Assembly: GCF_038002165.1 (NCBI RefSeq)
Contig: NZ_JBBOBR010000001.1
Span: 3,720,001 to 3,784,000 of the forward strand
Length of the DNA stretch: 64,000 nt
Reading direction: 5' to 3'
DNA from: Cytobacillus sp. FSL H8-0458
GTDB taxonomy: Bacteria; Bacillota; Bacilli; Bacillales; Cytobacillaceae
The position numbers and the translations under genes are program-made. Below, one piece after another: positions 8,893-18,134 of the stretch (its first letter is position 1; each line of letters starts with the position of its first letter). The notes beneath the pieces are model-generated. The model was given only the letters and a program-made list of their open reading frames with translations. It ran no database searches and was not told the origin of the DNA.

Positions 8893-10626
8893 ATGGATAC
8901 CCGCCAAACCAGTCTAAAACCATTCATTTCACTCATTCTATCAGCAAAAATTCCAAAGACGGCTCTCATCATCGGTTTAACAGCGAGCATTTTAACCACC
9001 CTGACTGGCCTGGTGGTTCCGCTGCTGACCAAAAACCTGGTGGACGGTTTTTCTGTTGAGTCTTTAAGCGTTCCGCTAATGATCGGAATAGGAGCAGCCT
9101 TTATCGTCCAGGCCATCATAAGCGGGATCTCCATCTACCTGCTCAGCTATGTAGGTCAAAAAGTGGTGGCACGCCTTCGGGATCGGATGTGGATGAAGCT
9201 CATAAGACTGCCGGTCCGTTATTTTGATCAGCAATCCAGCGGCCAGACTGTCAGCCGTGTAGTAAATGACACCAGCATTGTCAGGGAGCTGATTACCAAT
9301 CACTTTCCGCAATTTATTACCGGTATTATCAGTATTATCGGTGCAATCATTATCCTGCTTGTGATGGACTGGAAAATGACCCTGCTGATGCTTACATCTG
9401 TTCCTATTACACTGGCAATCATGATTCCACTCGGCCGAAAGATGGCAAAAATATCCCGAGGTCTTCAAGATGAAACAGCCATCTTTACCGGAAACATTAC
9501 CCAAACACTCGGTGAGATCCGCTTAATGAAGTCTTCAACTGCAGAGCAAAATGAAGAAGAAAAAGGATTGGATGGCATAGAGAAACTGCTTGGCTACGGT
9601 TTGCGGGAAGCCCGCATTTTTGCGATGATTGGTCCGACGATGTACCTGATCATGATGGTGGTCATCGTCATGATCATCGCCTATGGAGGCATGCGTGTGG
9701 CCAGCGGGACGATGTCAACGGGTTCTCTTGTAGCCTTTTTGCTGTATTTGTTCCAGATAATTATGCCGATCACTTCATTTGCGATGTTTTTTACACAGCT
9801 GCAAAAAGCGAAAGGCGCAACAGAACGGATCATAGAAATCTTAGAGGAGCCATTGGAAGAGGGACAGGATGGCATCGAGATGGACATCAGCAGCAAACCG
9901 ATTACAATCCAAAACGTTTCTTTCTCCTATAGCACAGAAGAGAGTGTTCTGGAAAATATCTCACTGGAAGCCCAGCCAGGCCAGATGATTGCATTGGCCG
10001 GTCCCAGCGGCAGCGGAAAAACCACCCTGTTTGGATTGCTTGAACGATTTTACGAGCCAGCTGCAGGTGAAATTAAAATTGGCCATACACCCATCCAGCA
10101 GATATCTCTTAAATCCTGGCGCAGTCAAATCGGCTATGTTTCACAGGAAAGCGCTATGATGGCAGGTACGGTCCGTGAGAATTTATGTTATGGACTGGAA
10201 AATCCCGAAAACATTCCGGATGAGAAATTTTGGGAAGTGGCAAAAATGGCATATGCCGATCAATTCATTGCTGATTTTCCGAAAGGGCTTGATACAGAAG
10301 TTGGCGAGCGGGGCGTGAAGCTTTCCGGAGGACAAAGGCAGAGAATTGCCATTGCGCGCGCATTCCTTCGCGATCCTAAAATATTGATGATGGACGAAGC
10401 TACCGCAAGCCTTGACAGCCAATCGGAAGGCATCGTCCAGCAGGCGCTTACCCGTCTAATGGAAGGCCGGACAACTTTCGTCATCGCCCACCGCCTTTCA
10501 ACAATTGTCGATGCAGATCAAATTGTCTTTATTGAAAAAGGCCGGGTGACAGGCATTGGCACACATTATGAACTAACACAAACTCATGAGCTATACAGGG
10601 AATTTGCAGAGCAGCAGCTTGCATAA
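8893..10626 (+). CDS. bmrA: ABC multidrug exporter, BmrA-like half transporter
   Basis: A 577-residue fusion of an exporter-type membrane domain (six helices, residues 20-310) and an ATPase domain. Walker A GPSGSGKTT is near residue 370, the signature LSGGQRQR near 477, Walker B KILMMDEATAS near 495 and the switch His in VIAHRLST near 530. It should work as a homodimer that pumps hydrophobic drugs or lipids out of the cell. The coupling region LPVRYFDQQSSGQTVSRVVNDT resembles B. subtilis BmrA, so the symbol is given with moderate confidence. It is a single gene; ATG at 8893 follows CAGGAG, and a strong terminator follows. Confidence 0.82.
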   Translation: MDTRQTSLKPFISLILSAKIPKTALIIGLTASILTTLTGLVVPLLTKNLVDGFSVESLSVPLMIGIGAAFIVQAIISGISIYLLSYVGQKVVARLRDRMWMKLIRLPVRYFDQQSSGQTVSRVVNDTSIVRELITNHFPQFITGIISIIGAIIILLVMDWKMTLLMLTSVPITLAIMIPLGRKMAKISRGLQDETAIFTGNITQTLGEIRLMKSSTAEQNEEEKGLDGIEKLLGYGLREARIFAMIGPTMYLIMMVVIVMIIAYGGMRVASGTMSTGSLVAFLLYLFQIIMPITSFAMFFTQLQKAKGATERIIEILEEPLEEGQDGIEMDISSKPITIQNVSFSYSTEESVLENISLEAQPGQMIALAGPSGSGKTTLFGLLERFYEPAAGEIKIGHTPIQQISLKSWRSQIGYVSQESAMMAGTVRENLCYGLENPENIPDEKFWEVAKMAYADQFIADFPKGLDTEVGERGVKLSGGQRQRIAIARAFLRDPKILMMDEATASLDSQSEGIVQQALTRLMEGRTTFVIAHRLSTIVDADQIVFIEKGRVTGIGTHYELTQTHELYREFAEQQLA

Positions 10627-10631
10627 GAAGC

Positions 10632-10659
10632 GGCCAGTCTATCGCAGACTGGCCTTTTT
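10632..10659 (+). terminator. Terminator of the BmrA-like gene
   Basis: GGCCAGTCT and AGACTGGCC are perfect nine-base arms around a five-base loop, followed by TTTTT. Confidence 0.92.
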
Positions 10660-10796
10660 GATGCAGATCTTAAAAGTCTAAATCTTGTGATAAAATGTGA
10701 CAAATTATCCATATAAACGGGAGGTTAAGTTCCTTATAATGGAATTAGGATCTTCATAGGATAGGATACACCAACCCAAGAAGGAGGTTGCTGACT

Positions 10797-11021
10797 ATGC
10801 CATTAGATCATACGAAAAACATGCTTGAAACGTTAAAGTACTACAGCGATTGCCAAATCACCCAAACGTTTACAAAGGATCAATCCCAGATTCTAGTGGT
10901 TCGTTATATAAAAGAGTCTCATTCATTTGAGGTTACTTATACGGGAACTTCACAGAAAAGGACATATCCTTCCATTGATTCTGCCGCGGTTGCGATTGAA
11001 CAGGCAATCGGCAGTCATTGA
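10797..11021 (+). CDS. Small YkuJ/DUF1797-like protein
   Basis: A 74-residue soluble protein. The ATG at 10797 is chosen because AAGAAGGAGG lies nine bases before it; in-frame TTG and CTG codons at 10788 and 10791 fall inside or next to that ribosome binding site. The second half, SFEVTYTGTSQKRTYPSID followed by AAVAIEQAI, has the strand-strand-helix pattern of YkuJ-family proteins, a structurally known but functionally unknown Bacillus family of this size. Similarity is only in pattern, so the family name is tentative. The gene has its own upstream region and no operon partner. Confidence 0.65.
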   Translation: MPLDHTKNMLETLKYYSDCQITQTFTKDQSQILVVRYIKESHSFEVTYTGTSQKRTYPSIDSAAVAIEQAIGSH

Positions 11022-11041
11022 TTCCTCACATGTCCCCCATA

Positions 11042-11090
11042 TCAAAAAAACGCAGCCAGTACTCTCTATCGCGTATCAATACTGCGCCCA
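11042..11090. terminator. Hairpin between the YkuJ-like gene and asbF
   Basis: CGCAG plus AGTA near 11051-11061 can pair with TACTGCG near 11080-11086 around a long loop. On the minus strand the stem is followed by a T-run, so it could end asb transcription, but the stem is imperfect. Confidence 0.4.
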
Positions 11091-11097
11091 TTCCCTT

Positions 11098-11117
11098 TCA
11101 ATCAAACGTTTGATTGA
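11098..11117. repeat. Gene-end palindrome, copy followed by T7
   Basis: TCAATCAAACGTTTGATTGA is a perfect 20-bp palindrome and is followed on the plus strand by seven T residues, so here it could also act as a terminator. The same palindrome occurs four more times in the window, plus one decayed copy, always at or just behind gene ends. Confidence 0.85.
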
Positions 11118-11142
11118 TTTTTTTCTGCTTGAAATTGTCCAT

Positions 11143-11970
11143 TTACCTTGCTTCTTCAACCTGAAGAAGCGTCATAATCTCCCTGCTGTCTTTTGCCAGT
11201 ATGCTTTTCACATTTGGCCCGAACCATTCCAGTGATGCGTCCATTTCCATCATTTCAGCAGCCTCTCTTAAAAACAGGCGATAATCCACCGCTCCTTCAA
11301 ACAGTGAAACCATGCCTTCCCTGCTGCCGGCTGCTGCATATACATTATTAGGTGCAAAGACACCAAGCTTGCTGCGCGATTCAATATTTTTGAAATGAAA
11401 GTGCGAAACATAGGGCTGGAGCTGTTTAAGAGCAAATAGAGGATCCACCCCTGATTCCCATATGTGCAGGACATCAAAATTAACCCTTAGTGCCGGATGG
11501 TCCGTTTCCTCAAGAAGCTGAAGTGCAGAAGATGGATTATCTGTCAAAGTATTCGGATGAGTTTCTACCAAAAGCTGCATTCCCTCTGCTTCAGCCATTT
11601 TACAAAGCATCTTCATGCGCGAAACAAGCTCAATCCGCTCTAATCTGCTGATATCCGCACTGCCCTTGTTCCCGGCAAATGTCCGTATTTTGTCCGTTCC
11701 CCAGCGGTGCGCAAGTGAACATAGGGCGTTCATTTCGGCCATTAAGGCAGGAAGCGGTGCATCCAGGGGCAAATAATCGCTCAGCATACTTGTCTCCAGA
11801 TTGTATGAGCTCAGCCACTCACTTCCATAATGGATATCTTCCGCCAGATTTTTGGCATGGACACCCCATAATTCAATTCCCTGTAACCCATTATTTTGGG
11901 CCCAGTGTGCAATTTGGTCAATGGATTGGAGATGATGCCGGAATGAGATGGTGCAAAGAGAAAGTTTCAT
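11143..11970 (-). CDS. asbF: 3-dehydroshikimate dehydratase (petrobactin 3,4-dihydroxybenzoate synthesis)
   Basis: A 275-residue TIM-barrel enzyme of the xylose-isomerase-like AP-endonuclease-2 fold. AsbF turns 3-dehydroshikimate into 3,4-dihydroxybenzoate, the catechol of petrobactin. Expected metal-binding blocks are visible: LLVETHPN (Glu near 140), RVNFDVLHIWESG (Asp and His near 172-177), HFHFKN (near 203-208) and SLEWFG near the C-terminus. It is the last gene of asbABCDEF and overlaps asbE by four bases (ATGA), indicating translational coupling. By fold alone it would be a generic sugar isomerase; the operon fixes the call. Confidence 0.93.
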   Translation of the reverse strand: MKLSLCTISFRHHLQSIDQIAHWAQNNGLQGIELWGVHAKNLAEDIHYGSEWLSSYNLETSMLSDYLPLDAPLPALMAEMNALCSLAHRWGTDKIRTFAGNKGSADISRLERIELVSRMKMLCKMAEAEGMQLLVETHPNTLTDNPSSALQLLEETDHPALRVNFDVLHIWESGVDPLFALKQLQPYVSHFHFKNIESRSKLGVFAPNNVYAAAGSREGMVSLFEGAVDYRLFLREAAEMMEMDASLEWFGPNVKSILAKDSREIMTLLQVEEAR

Positions 11971-12950
11971 AGAATGGCCTCCTTCATATTTTGAGATTGC
12001 TGCAGTTCAGACCAGGCCTCAAAGCTCTCCTGCAGCCCTCTTTTTATTTGAAATTCCAGGATATTCTGTTCTTCCAGCTTTGCAGTAATTTCGTCCACTA
12101 ACCGCCTGTTTCCAGTCATAGCGAGCTTCATGGCCCGGTATTGGATAGCTGTATACCCTTTCACAAGTTTTTCGATTTCATCACACCAGGCTTCAAATCC
12201 TTCTTCATCATAGCCAAGCGATTCCCAGAAAAACGCAAAAGCATGTTCATAGGCGTACTTCCGTATGGCGAGAACAGGCAATTCCCTTAAAGCCAGTGTC
12301 AGCCCTGACAGCGGAAACTTTTCTTGTCCAGCAGCATGAAGCCCGATGATTTTTGCCACAGCATCTGTCATTGGGTTGCAGTCATGCTTAATGCATGTGT
12401 TAAAATACGCTTCAACCGTTTGGGCAGTTGGCGGGATAATACCCGCAGCATCAAAGAAATAGCCGCCTTCAGCTGAAGGATCCTCAATGGCAGCCAGGAT
12501 CCGGTCTCTTGGAAGCACTCCTTCCCAGCGAAAGTCGGGATCATACATAAACCATTCCTCTTCGTTTTCCGTCCTTTCCAGCATCACGTAGTGTGGAAAA
12601 GGGCTTTGATGAAATTTATTTTCCCGCTCAGGAAGCTTCGACAGATCGAGCATCACCATTACATACTGATGGGGCTTTTTGTTTTCCAGCAATCTCAGCA
12701 TTTCCTTCATATTTTCCTGTTTGCTTTGCTTTTCGTCGTACCATTTATGCAGCTTGATGCCATAAAGCATTTCATACCACTGATGAAAAAAACCATGGTC
12801 GATCCGATTGGAATGATACGTTAAAACTCCATTTTCCAGCACATCAAAATCGGCATCCCATACTCCGAAATAATAGGGCCGATGGTCAGCTCCTTCTGTC
12901 TTTTTGACTGCTTCGCACACACAGCTTACAAAACAATGCACTTTAATCAT
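11967..12950 (-). CDS. asbE: Petrobactin biosynthesis protein AsbE (aryl transfer to spermidine)
   Basis: A 327-residue cytoplasmic protein of the AsbE/DUF6005 family, the normal length for this gene. In B. anthracis, AsbE moves the activated 3,4-dihydroxybenzoyl group from the carrier protein AsbD to spermidine. The N-terminus (VHCFVSCVCEAVKKTEGADHRPYYFGVWDADF) has the Cys/His-rich look of a butirosin-H-like peptidase-fold acyltransferase, with the Cys near residue 10 a plausible acyl-binding residue and a His near 145 as partner; this assignment is inference. Its start overlaps the asbD stop by four bases and its stop overlaps the asbF start by four. Confidence 0.92.
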   Translation of the reverse strand: MIKVHCFVSCVCEAVKKTEGADHRPYYFGVWDADFDVLENGVLTYHSNRIDHGFFHQWYEMLYGIKLHKWYDEKQSKQENMKEMLRLLENKKPHQYVMVMLDLSKLPERENKFHQSPFPHYVMLERTENEEEWFMYDPDFRWEGVLPRDRILAAIEDPSAEGGYFFDAAGIIPPTAQTVEAYFNTCIKHDCNPMTDAVAKIIGLHAAGQEKFPLSGLTLALRELPVLAIRKYAYEHAFAFFWESLGYDEEGFEAWCDEIEKLVKGYTAIQYRAMKLAMTGNRRLVDEITAKLEEQNILEFQIKRGLQESFEAWSELQQSQNMKEAIL

Positions 12951-13222
12951 CCGGATCCCTCCGCTGCAGCTGGCTCCTGCTGGCGCTCCAGAAAATCAGC
13001 CAGGCTTCCTGCCGTCCGGAAGTCTTTTGGCACAAGCATTTCATCTGGAATATCAAAACCCATGTCTACTTCCAAATGGAGGATCAGCTGCAAAATCATG
13101 ATGGAGTCCATATACAGGTCTTCATTTAAGCGCGCGTCTTCATGGAAAGCTTGAATAGAAGGCAATTCTAATTGATCCCGCAAAATGTCATAGATTACCT
13201 GTAAGATCTCTTGTCTTGTCAT
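12947..13222 (-). CDS. asbD: Petrobactin aryl carrier protein
   Basis: A 91-residue acyl carrier protein. The phosphopantetheine attachment serine is in LYMDSIMILQLILHLE, the classic D-S-(I/L)-x motif, near residue 40. AsbC loads 3,4-dihydroxybenzoate onto the phosphopantetheine arm and AsbE delivers it to spermidine. The C-terminal tail EPAAAEGSG is short and flexible. It overlaps asbC and asbE by four bases at either end, so all three are translationally coupled. Confidence 0.94.
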   Translation of the reverse strand: MTRQEILQVIYDILRDQLELPSIQAFHEDARLNEDLYMDSIMILQLILHLEVDMGFDIPDEMLVPKDFRTAGSLADFLERQQEPAAAEGSG

Positions 13223-14454
13223 GCCAGCACTCCTTCCCCCAGCCTTTTCCGGCTGACCTTACCGTTTGGCAGCTTTTCGATTTCCTCCACTTTCTTAAAT
13301 TCCATCGGAACCTGGTATGGGGCGAGATAACCCCTGCACCATTCCCTCAGCTCCTGTTCTTCAATGGGTTCAGAGCAGACATACTGTGCACAAACTCTTT
13401 CCCCTGAAAGCGGATGGACTTTTTTATAAACAACTGCCTCTATAATTCTCGGTTCTCCCTGCAAAACGTCTTCTACTTCCTGCGGATAAACATTCAAGCC
13501 TGCTACATTAATTGTGTCATCCATTCTAGCCAGAAATGACAGAATACCATTTTCTAAATAGCCAAGATCTTTTGTATAAATTGTTTTTTCCGAATCATGA
13601 ATAAGGATTTCACCAGGATTTTGGAAGCTTCCGGCCTCCACTTTGACGTGCGGAAGCGGGTAGCCCATTTCACGCGTGTCGCTCACATCCGGATGAATGG
13701 CCACACATCCCGCTTCAGAACAGCCATATTGCTGAAGCACTCGGTTTGAAACCTTCTTTAATGCTTCCAGCCAGCCTGCAGGCATGAGCGTGCCTGATGT
13801 CATGACAGCATCCAATCGCTGCCCATCCGTTATTAACAGTGTTAAAGTATGCAGCAGTGCAGGAGCCCCGTAAAGAATATGCTTAGGATGTTCCTTCAGC
13901 TTTTTCAGCACATACTTAGGGTTCATATTTGTCAGAATGACCGGTTCTGCCCCGCGCCTTATGCACGCCAATACACCGCAGATTAAACCATAGGAATGGG
14001 TCGTAGGACAGGCAACGACTGTTGCAGTCTGATTATCAGCCGGCAAAACTGAGACATAGCTGTCAAGCTCGTTCTCAATCGATTCCCATGTGCGTTCAAT
14101 GCACTTCGGATCCCCGGTCGTACCCGAACTCATTTGCACCAGAACTCCTTCCTTCTTATTTATTTGCTGTGACAAGTGAATCGGCAGGTGGATATTTTCA
14201 TAAAGAAGGAAATGGCTTCCGGCCTTAATTGCCATCCTGATGGCACCTTCTTTCGGTACAGAGGGATGGAGGGGGACAATGGATCCTCCTTTACTGCGTA
14301 CAAATAAACAGAGTGCAAGCCATTGAAAAGCATCCGGCATACAAACAGCCAATCTACGATTCCGGCAATCTTTTAAATGAGGTATATTTTCAAATACCGT
14401 ATATTGTCTTTTAAGATCATCCCGCGTATAGTACTGATCATTTACAAAAAACAT
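13219..14454 (-). CDS. asbC: 3,4-dihydroxybenzoate-AMP ligase
   Basis: A 411-residue ANL-superfamily adenylate-forming enzyme. The P-loop-like motif LVQMSSGTTGDPKCIE is near residues 105-120, aromatic pocket and AMP-contact residues lie in QQYGCSEAGCVAIHP near 237, and the C-terminal lysine motif LPNGKVSRKRL closes the protein. It activates 3,4-dihydroxybenzoate with ATP and loads it on AsbD. It is shorter than typical 500-residue ligases, as known for AsbC. ATG at 14454 follows AAAGGAGAATT. Nineteen bases separate it from asbB and it overlaps asbD by four. Confidence 0.94.
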   Translation of the reverse strand: MFFVNDQYYTRDDLKRQYTVFENIPHLKDCRNRRLAVCMPDAFQWLALCLFVRSKGGSIVPLHPSVPKEGAIRMAIKAGSHFLLYENIHLPIHLSQQINKKEGVLVQMSSGTTGDPKCIERTWESIENELDSYVSVLPADNQTATVVACPTTHSYGLICGVLACIRRGAEPVILTNMNPKYVLKKLKEHPKHILYGAPALLHTLTLLITDGQRLDAVMTSGTLMPAGWLEALKKVSNRVLQQYGCSEAGCVAIHPDVSDTREMGYPLPHVKVEAGSFQNPGEILIHDSEKTIYTKDLGYLENGILSFLARMDDTINVAGLNVYPQEVEDVLQGEPRIIEAVVYKKVHPLSGERVCAQYVCSEPIEEQELREWCRGYLAPYQVPMEFKKVEEIEKLPNGKVSRKRLGEGVLA

Positions 14455-14473
14455 CTCAATTCTCCTTTGGGTT

Positions 14474-16189
14474 CTATGCTAAAGAGTTAGTGACAAGATG
14501 GCGGAACCCGCCAGCTTCTTCTTTTTGGACCTTCCTTTTCAGCAGCGACTCGGCATAAACCATAGGGGCTGTATGCTGCAGAAGGTAATTTCGGAAAATC
14601 AATTCAGGATAGCAGCTCATGTGCCCGGCAAGCGTCTCGCCAGCCAGCGCCCAAAACTTTTTCTCACTGTAGCCGTACTGCTCTTCAAGCGCAAAAGACA
14701 GTTCTGTTAGATGAAAAACAAACAATGTATCCATAACAAGCTCTCGTAGTGCTTCAATGGAATTCATCCAATAGTACTCATTGTCCCCGCCTTTTTTAAA
14801 CTGCTCATGAATCTCTCCAAAGTCAGGAATCCGGCTGGGCTCTGCCAAAAAGTCATGATGATACTCTGTACTGTCATGGAAATCCCGCAAAACAACACGG
14901 GTTGGCCAGCCGTTTTTATGAAGGAGTATCATGTTCTGGGCATGTGCCTCCACAGCTATGCCATGAGCGGCGAGCATATGCCAGACCGGAACCACACTTA
15001 CTTCCATCAGCCTTTTTAACCAGCTTTCAATTCCATAGTATTTCAGCCATTCACCTATAAATGGGGAACCATCCCTCTCCATTAAAGGAAGTGCTGTAAA
15101 AGGCACAGCCTCCTCACCCTCTTCCATGTAGAGACGAACACTTTCCCGCCAAATAGCTCCCAGTTTTGCCTCTGTTTCTTCATCTGTAGGCTGATAGGTA
15201 ATCCCTGCATACTCCTTCAAAATGATCAAGGAAGCTTCTTCCTTTAAAAATGGATCAGCTTCCACCGTGTCAGCTATCCATTTGGAAATATGGGGAGCAG
15301 CACAGATGGCGTGAGTGTCTAATGTTCTAAGCGATGAGGTATTCACCATATTCATAGATAGTTTTAAGTGAGCTTTCTTTGGATTCGCCACGTTCCAAAG
15401 CGTCCGGACCGACTGGGTTGCCCGGTAAGAATCCCCGCTGCTTTTTAGCAGAACGACATCTCCTCGCTCCAGTTCATCTTTTATATGATTTACCTGCCAT
15501 GGATGTATTGGCAGAAAAGTGTATTCTTCAAAGGTTTTTCCCAGCTCATGCAGCTCGGTCAGCAGCTGTCCGAACAGAAGAGGACCCAGCTCCTTCTCCC
15601 AGAATTCCTTCTCACCATGTGGGAGAGCCATTTGGCTATGCTCCCGTCTGAATGCAGCCCATTGCAGCTCAAAAGATCGCCCTGCTTCCGGACCAAATGC
15701 AGCATGGTCTTCAAGAGAGAATCCAGTCCTTGCCTTAAAACATGGATGATAGGGATGCCCTTCCCAAACTTCAGACTCCAGGTCTTCATAACTGAATGTT
15801 CTCCTTGAAAGAGACGGCATGAGATATTTTTCATTCCATTCACTCAGCAGAATGGTTTGAAGCAGCTCGTGAATAAGCTTGTTTCTTCTATCCGGGTCGG
15901 ATACAAGGTCCTCTGCCAGCTCCTCTATGCTCGTTGCCGTACGGGAACCATTGCTTTGCACGGAACAGATGCTGTCTTCCTTTAGCCGCACACGGTCAAA
16001 TGCTGCAATCCTTCCCTCACAGCAATAAGTCCGCTGATTTCCGAAAACGGTGAAGCTCAATAAAGGTTCTTCCGGCTGGTGCGCTGTATTTTCATAATCC
16101 ATCAGCCCTTCAAAAAGAACGGCCTCCAGTAACTGTCGTATGACTCTTTTTTCAGCTTTCTTAGATGGCAGCGGATGCAGCTTCTGCAT
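14474..16189 (-). CDS. asbB: Petrobactin synthetase AsbB (IucA/IucC, NIS synthetase)
   Basis: A 571-residue NRPS-independent siderophore synthetase. The LPIHPWQVNHI block near residue 213, TLWNVANPKKAHLKLSMNM near 264 and the C-terminal EAHAQNMILLHKNGWPTRVVLRDF block are the IucA/IucC catalytic signatures. It condenses citrate-derived intermediates with spermidine or 3,4-DHB-spermidine to complete petrobactin. The start at 16189 is chosen because GAGGAGGAG sits directly before it; an in-frame ATG five codons upstream lies inside the ribosome binding site. It overlaps the asbA end by 29 bases. Confidence 0.93.
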   Translation of the reverse strand: MQKLHPLPSKKAEKRVIRQLLEAVLFEGLMDYENTAHQPEEPLLSFTVFGNQRTYCCEGRIAAFDRVRLKEDSICSVQSNGSRTATSIEELAEDLVSDPDRRNKLIHELLQTILLSEWNEKYLMPSLSRRTFSYEDLESEVWEGHPYHPCFKARTGFSLEDHAAFGPEAGRSFELQWAAFRREHSQMALPHGEKEFWEKELGPLLFGQLLTELHELGKTFEEYTFLPIHPWQVNHIKDELERGDVVLLKSSGDSYRATQSVRTLWNVANPKKAHLKLSMNMVNTSSLRTLDTHAICAAPHISKWIADTVEADPFLKEEASLIILKEYAGITYQPTDEETEAKLGAIWRESVRLYMEEGEEAVPFTALPLMERDGSPFIGEWLKYYGIESWLKRLMEVSVVPVWHMLAAHGIAVEAHAQNMILLHKNGWPTRVVLRDFHDSTEYHHDFLAEPSRIPDFGEIHEQFKKGGDNEYYWMNSIEALRELVMDTLFVFHLTELSFALEEQYGYSEKKFWALAGETLAGHMSCYPELIFRNYLLQHTAPMVYAESLLKRKVQKEEAGGFRHLVTNSLA

Positions 16190-17987
16190 AGTTCTCCTCC
16201 TCATTCACAAAGGCAAAAGGATTTGGGATATAGGTGTAAACGGCTTGTTCGTTCTTCGCCAGCAGTTCATCCACATCATGGAAACGGGTTAACAGGTTGG
16301 CTTTATAGGAAAGCTTCTCTGAGTGCAGGATATGGCCGATGAATGCTTTCCCCTGTCCAGACAGCTCTTGTTCAAGTATGCGAAGCTGCTTCCGGCACCA
16401 TTCAATCAAACGGGCTTCACTGACGAGACCGTCCTGTCCAAATCGGCAAATCACAGAAAAGAGCTGATTCATAAACAGGTAATAGGTGAATCGTTCCTGA
16501 ATGAGGTCATCTTCATAAAATAGTTCCGGGCATTCTGCCAATTGCGGCAAAAGGCAGGATAAATCTTTCCTATAATCGTTTGATAGATAATAGCCCTGAT
16601 TATCACGGTAGTAGTATGCTTCTGGGTATCCTGATGATAAATCCAGAACGCTATTTTGCTGATGGGCCTCAAGTGCAAGCCCATGTTCATCATATAATCG
16701 GAGCAGAGACTCAATTGAGCATCTCCAATACTTTTCGAACCAGTCCATGCTGATTTGCTGCCGATCTCTTCTCTCTGTCTTTTCCAGCCTTTCAATTGTC
16801 CGCTGCAGTCTTGAGCGTTCATCCGGCAGCGGATCCTGAACCAATGCCGCGATGGAACTAATCCCCTTATCCGCTCCTTCTCGAAAAGGGTTAGACCGAA
16901 TAATGACCTCGAACCCTGACTCTTTATGCCCCTGCAATTCAGCTGTTATATAGGCCGGATCATCAATCATCCGAAATGCCGGATATTTTTCCGTAAAGCG
17001 AAGCTTATCCATTAGTTCCGTCATAGCGGTACCTGCTTTTAGTTCATGAAGGCGGTTCGTCCTTAATGAATTTGTAATTTTTACCGGAACAGAAAATTTG
17101 AACATCCATTCATTTTCCGGGCTGTAAACCGTTCTGATGGAAGAGGTAGCTGAATAATAAGCTCCCATTAGGCCAAGATCTTTTATAAGATTTTTTTCAA
17201 CCGCCTTTCTGACATGATTCTGCTGAAGCAGCCATTGAGCCTGAAGAGGGTGCATCGGAATGAGGCAGTTGTTATGCGGGACAGTAAAATGCGGTATCGA
17301 TTTCTTTAGTGTATGAAGTATAATATCGCTTGCGCTATTCAGATTAGCTGAAGCTTCCTTGACTAACGCCCGGTCTACCAGGAAATAGTGAAGCTGAAAA
17401 CGGCCCTTTAACTCCGGTGCATACTGCGGATGCTGCCATCCGGCCATTCCCTGCCTGCTCTTCGGTGTAGGGTGAAGCCAGTGCCCAAACAAAAGTGATT
17501 GCTCGGCTTCAATGAAGGTGCTTTCTTCGGAATAGAGGCTATTTTCGTCATTCATTCGTTCTTCAATGTACAAAGCCATTGTCTGATAACTCTCAATCAG
17601 CCTGAGCACCAGCTCATCAAAATGGGATGCAAGCTCATGGCAGCCATTTGATTTGGCCATTAAATGCAGTTCGTGGATAAGAGCAATCATCATCGGAAGC
17701 CGATCCTGTTGAATCCATTCCCGCCTTTGTCTGCAATATTTAAAGGCACCGCCGATCAAATGCCTGCCGGTTTGTGATTGGTAAATCACTTCCACTGCAA
17801 ATTTTGCAGACTGACCCGGAAGTTCTATCTCCACTACGGATTCGCCTGATAGACTCATAGATGGCCGCTGCTCCTGCGCCCATTCCTCCCTTTCCATCCA
17901 ATGTCCGCCATCCACTTCTCTTAAGTAACTATTTATAAAAGCTTGAAACGTTGCATTTTCTGCAATTTGTTTGGCTGAATGATGCAT
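16161..17987 (-). CDS. asbA: Petrobactin synthetase AsbA (IucA/IucC, NIS synthetase)
   Basis: A 608-residue NIS synthetase and first gene of asbABCDEF. It carries the family blocks LIPMHPLQAQWLL near residue 245, SSIRTVYSPENEWMFKFSVPVKITNSLRTNR near 290 and LEAHQQNSVLD near 445, which bind ATP and citrate. AsbA joins citrate to spermidine in the first condensation. The ATG at 17987 follows AAAGGATGGAA. A Fur-like box overlaps the promoter region about 40 bases upstream, so the operon should be derepressed under iron limitation. It is paralogous to AsbB. Confidence 0.93.
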   Translation of the reverse strand: MHHSAKQIAENATFQAFINSYLREVDGGHWMEREEWAQEQRPSMSLSGESVVEIELPGQSAKFAVEVIYQSQTGRHLIGGAFKYCRQRREWIQQDRLPMMIALIHELHLMAKSNGCHELASHFDELVLRLIESYQTMALYIEERMNDENSLYSEESTFIEAEQSLLFGHWLHPTPKSRQGMAGWQHPQYAPELKGRFQLHYFLVDRALVKEASANLNSASDIILHTLKKSIPHFTVPHNNCLIPMHPLQAQWLLQQNHVRKAVEKNLIKDLGLMGAYYSATSSIRTVYSPENEWMFKFSVPVKITNSLRTNRLHELKAGTAMTELMDKLRFTEKYPAFRMIDDPAYITAELQGHKESGFEVIIRSNPFREGADKGISSIAALVQDPLPDERSRLQRTIERLEKTERRDRQQISMDWFEKYWRCSIESLLRLYDEHGLALEAHQQNSVLDLSSGYPEAYYYRDNQGYYLSNDYRKDLSCLLPQLAECPELFYEDDLIQERFTYYLFMNQLFSVICRFGQDGLVSEARLIEWCRKQLRILEQELSGQGKAFIGHILHSEKLSYKANLLTRFHDVDELLAKNEQAVYTYIPNPFAFVNEEENYAEAASAAI

Positions 17988-18024
17988 AATTCCATCCTTT
18001 CACCGAGTCTTTAGACCTAGTAGT

Positions 18025-18039
18025 TGATAACCTTTCTCA
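18025..18039. promoter_or_regulatory. Fur box in front of asbA
   Basis: TGATAACCTTTCTCA agrees with the Bacillus Fur consensus TGATAATNATTATCA at all but three positions. It lies 38 bases before the asbA start. Confidence 0.65.
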
Positions 18040-18092
18040 ATAATGGTTAAAAAATTTGATTTCTTCTCTTGAAAGAAATCAATGTAATGGCA

Positions 18093-18124
18093 GAGACAGG
18101 GACCTGCGAAAGTCCCAGCCTCTC
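18093..18124 (-). terminator. Hairpin behind the siderophore-binding lipoprotein gene
   Basis: GAGAC-AGGGAC pairs imperfectly with GTCCC-AGCCTCTC around an eight-base loop. It lies just after the stop of the lipoprotein gene (minus strand), but the T-tract is weak, so some read-through into asbA is possible. Confidence 0.45.
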
Positions 18125-18134
18125 ATTAAGGTGT

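Noticed and set aside
16405-16420. ATTCAATCAAACG inside asbA, resembling half of the palindrome
   Set aside because: Only one arm is present and it lies inside a conserved coding region, so it is most likely chance.
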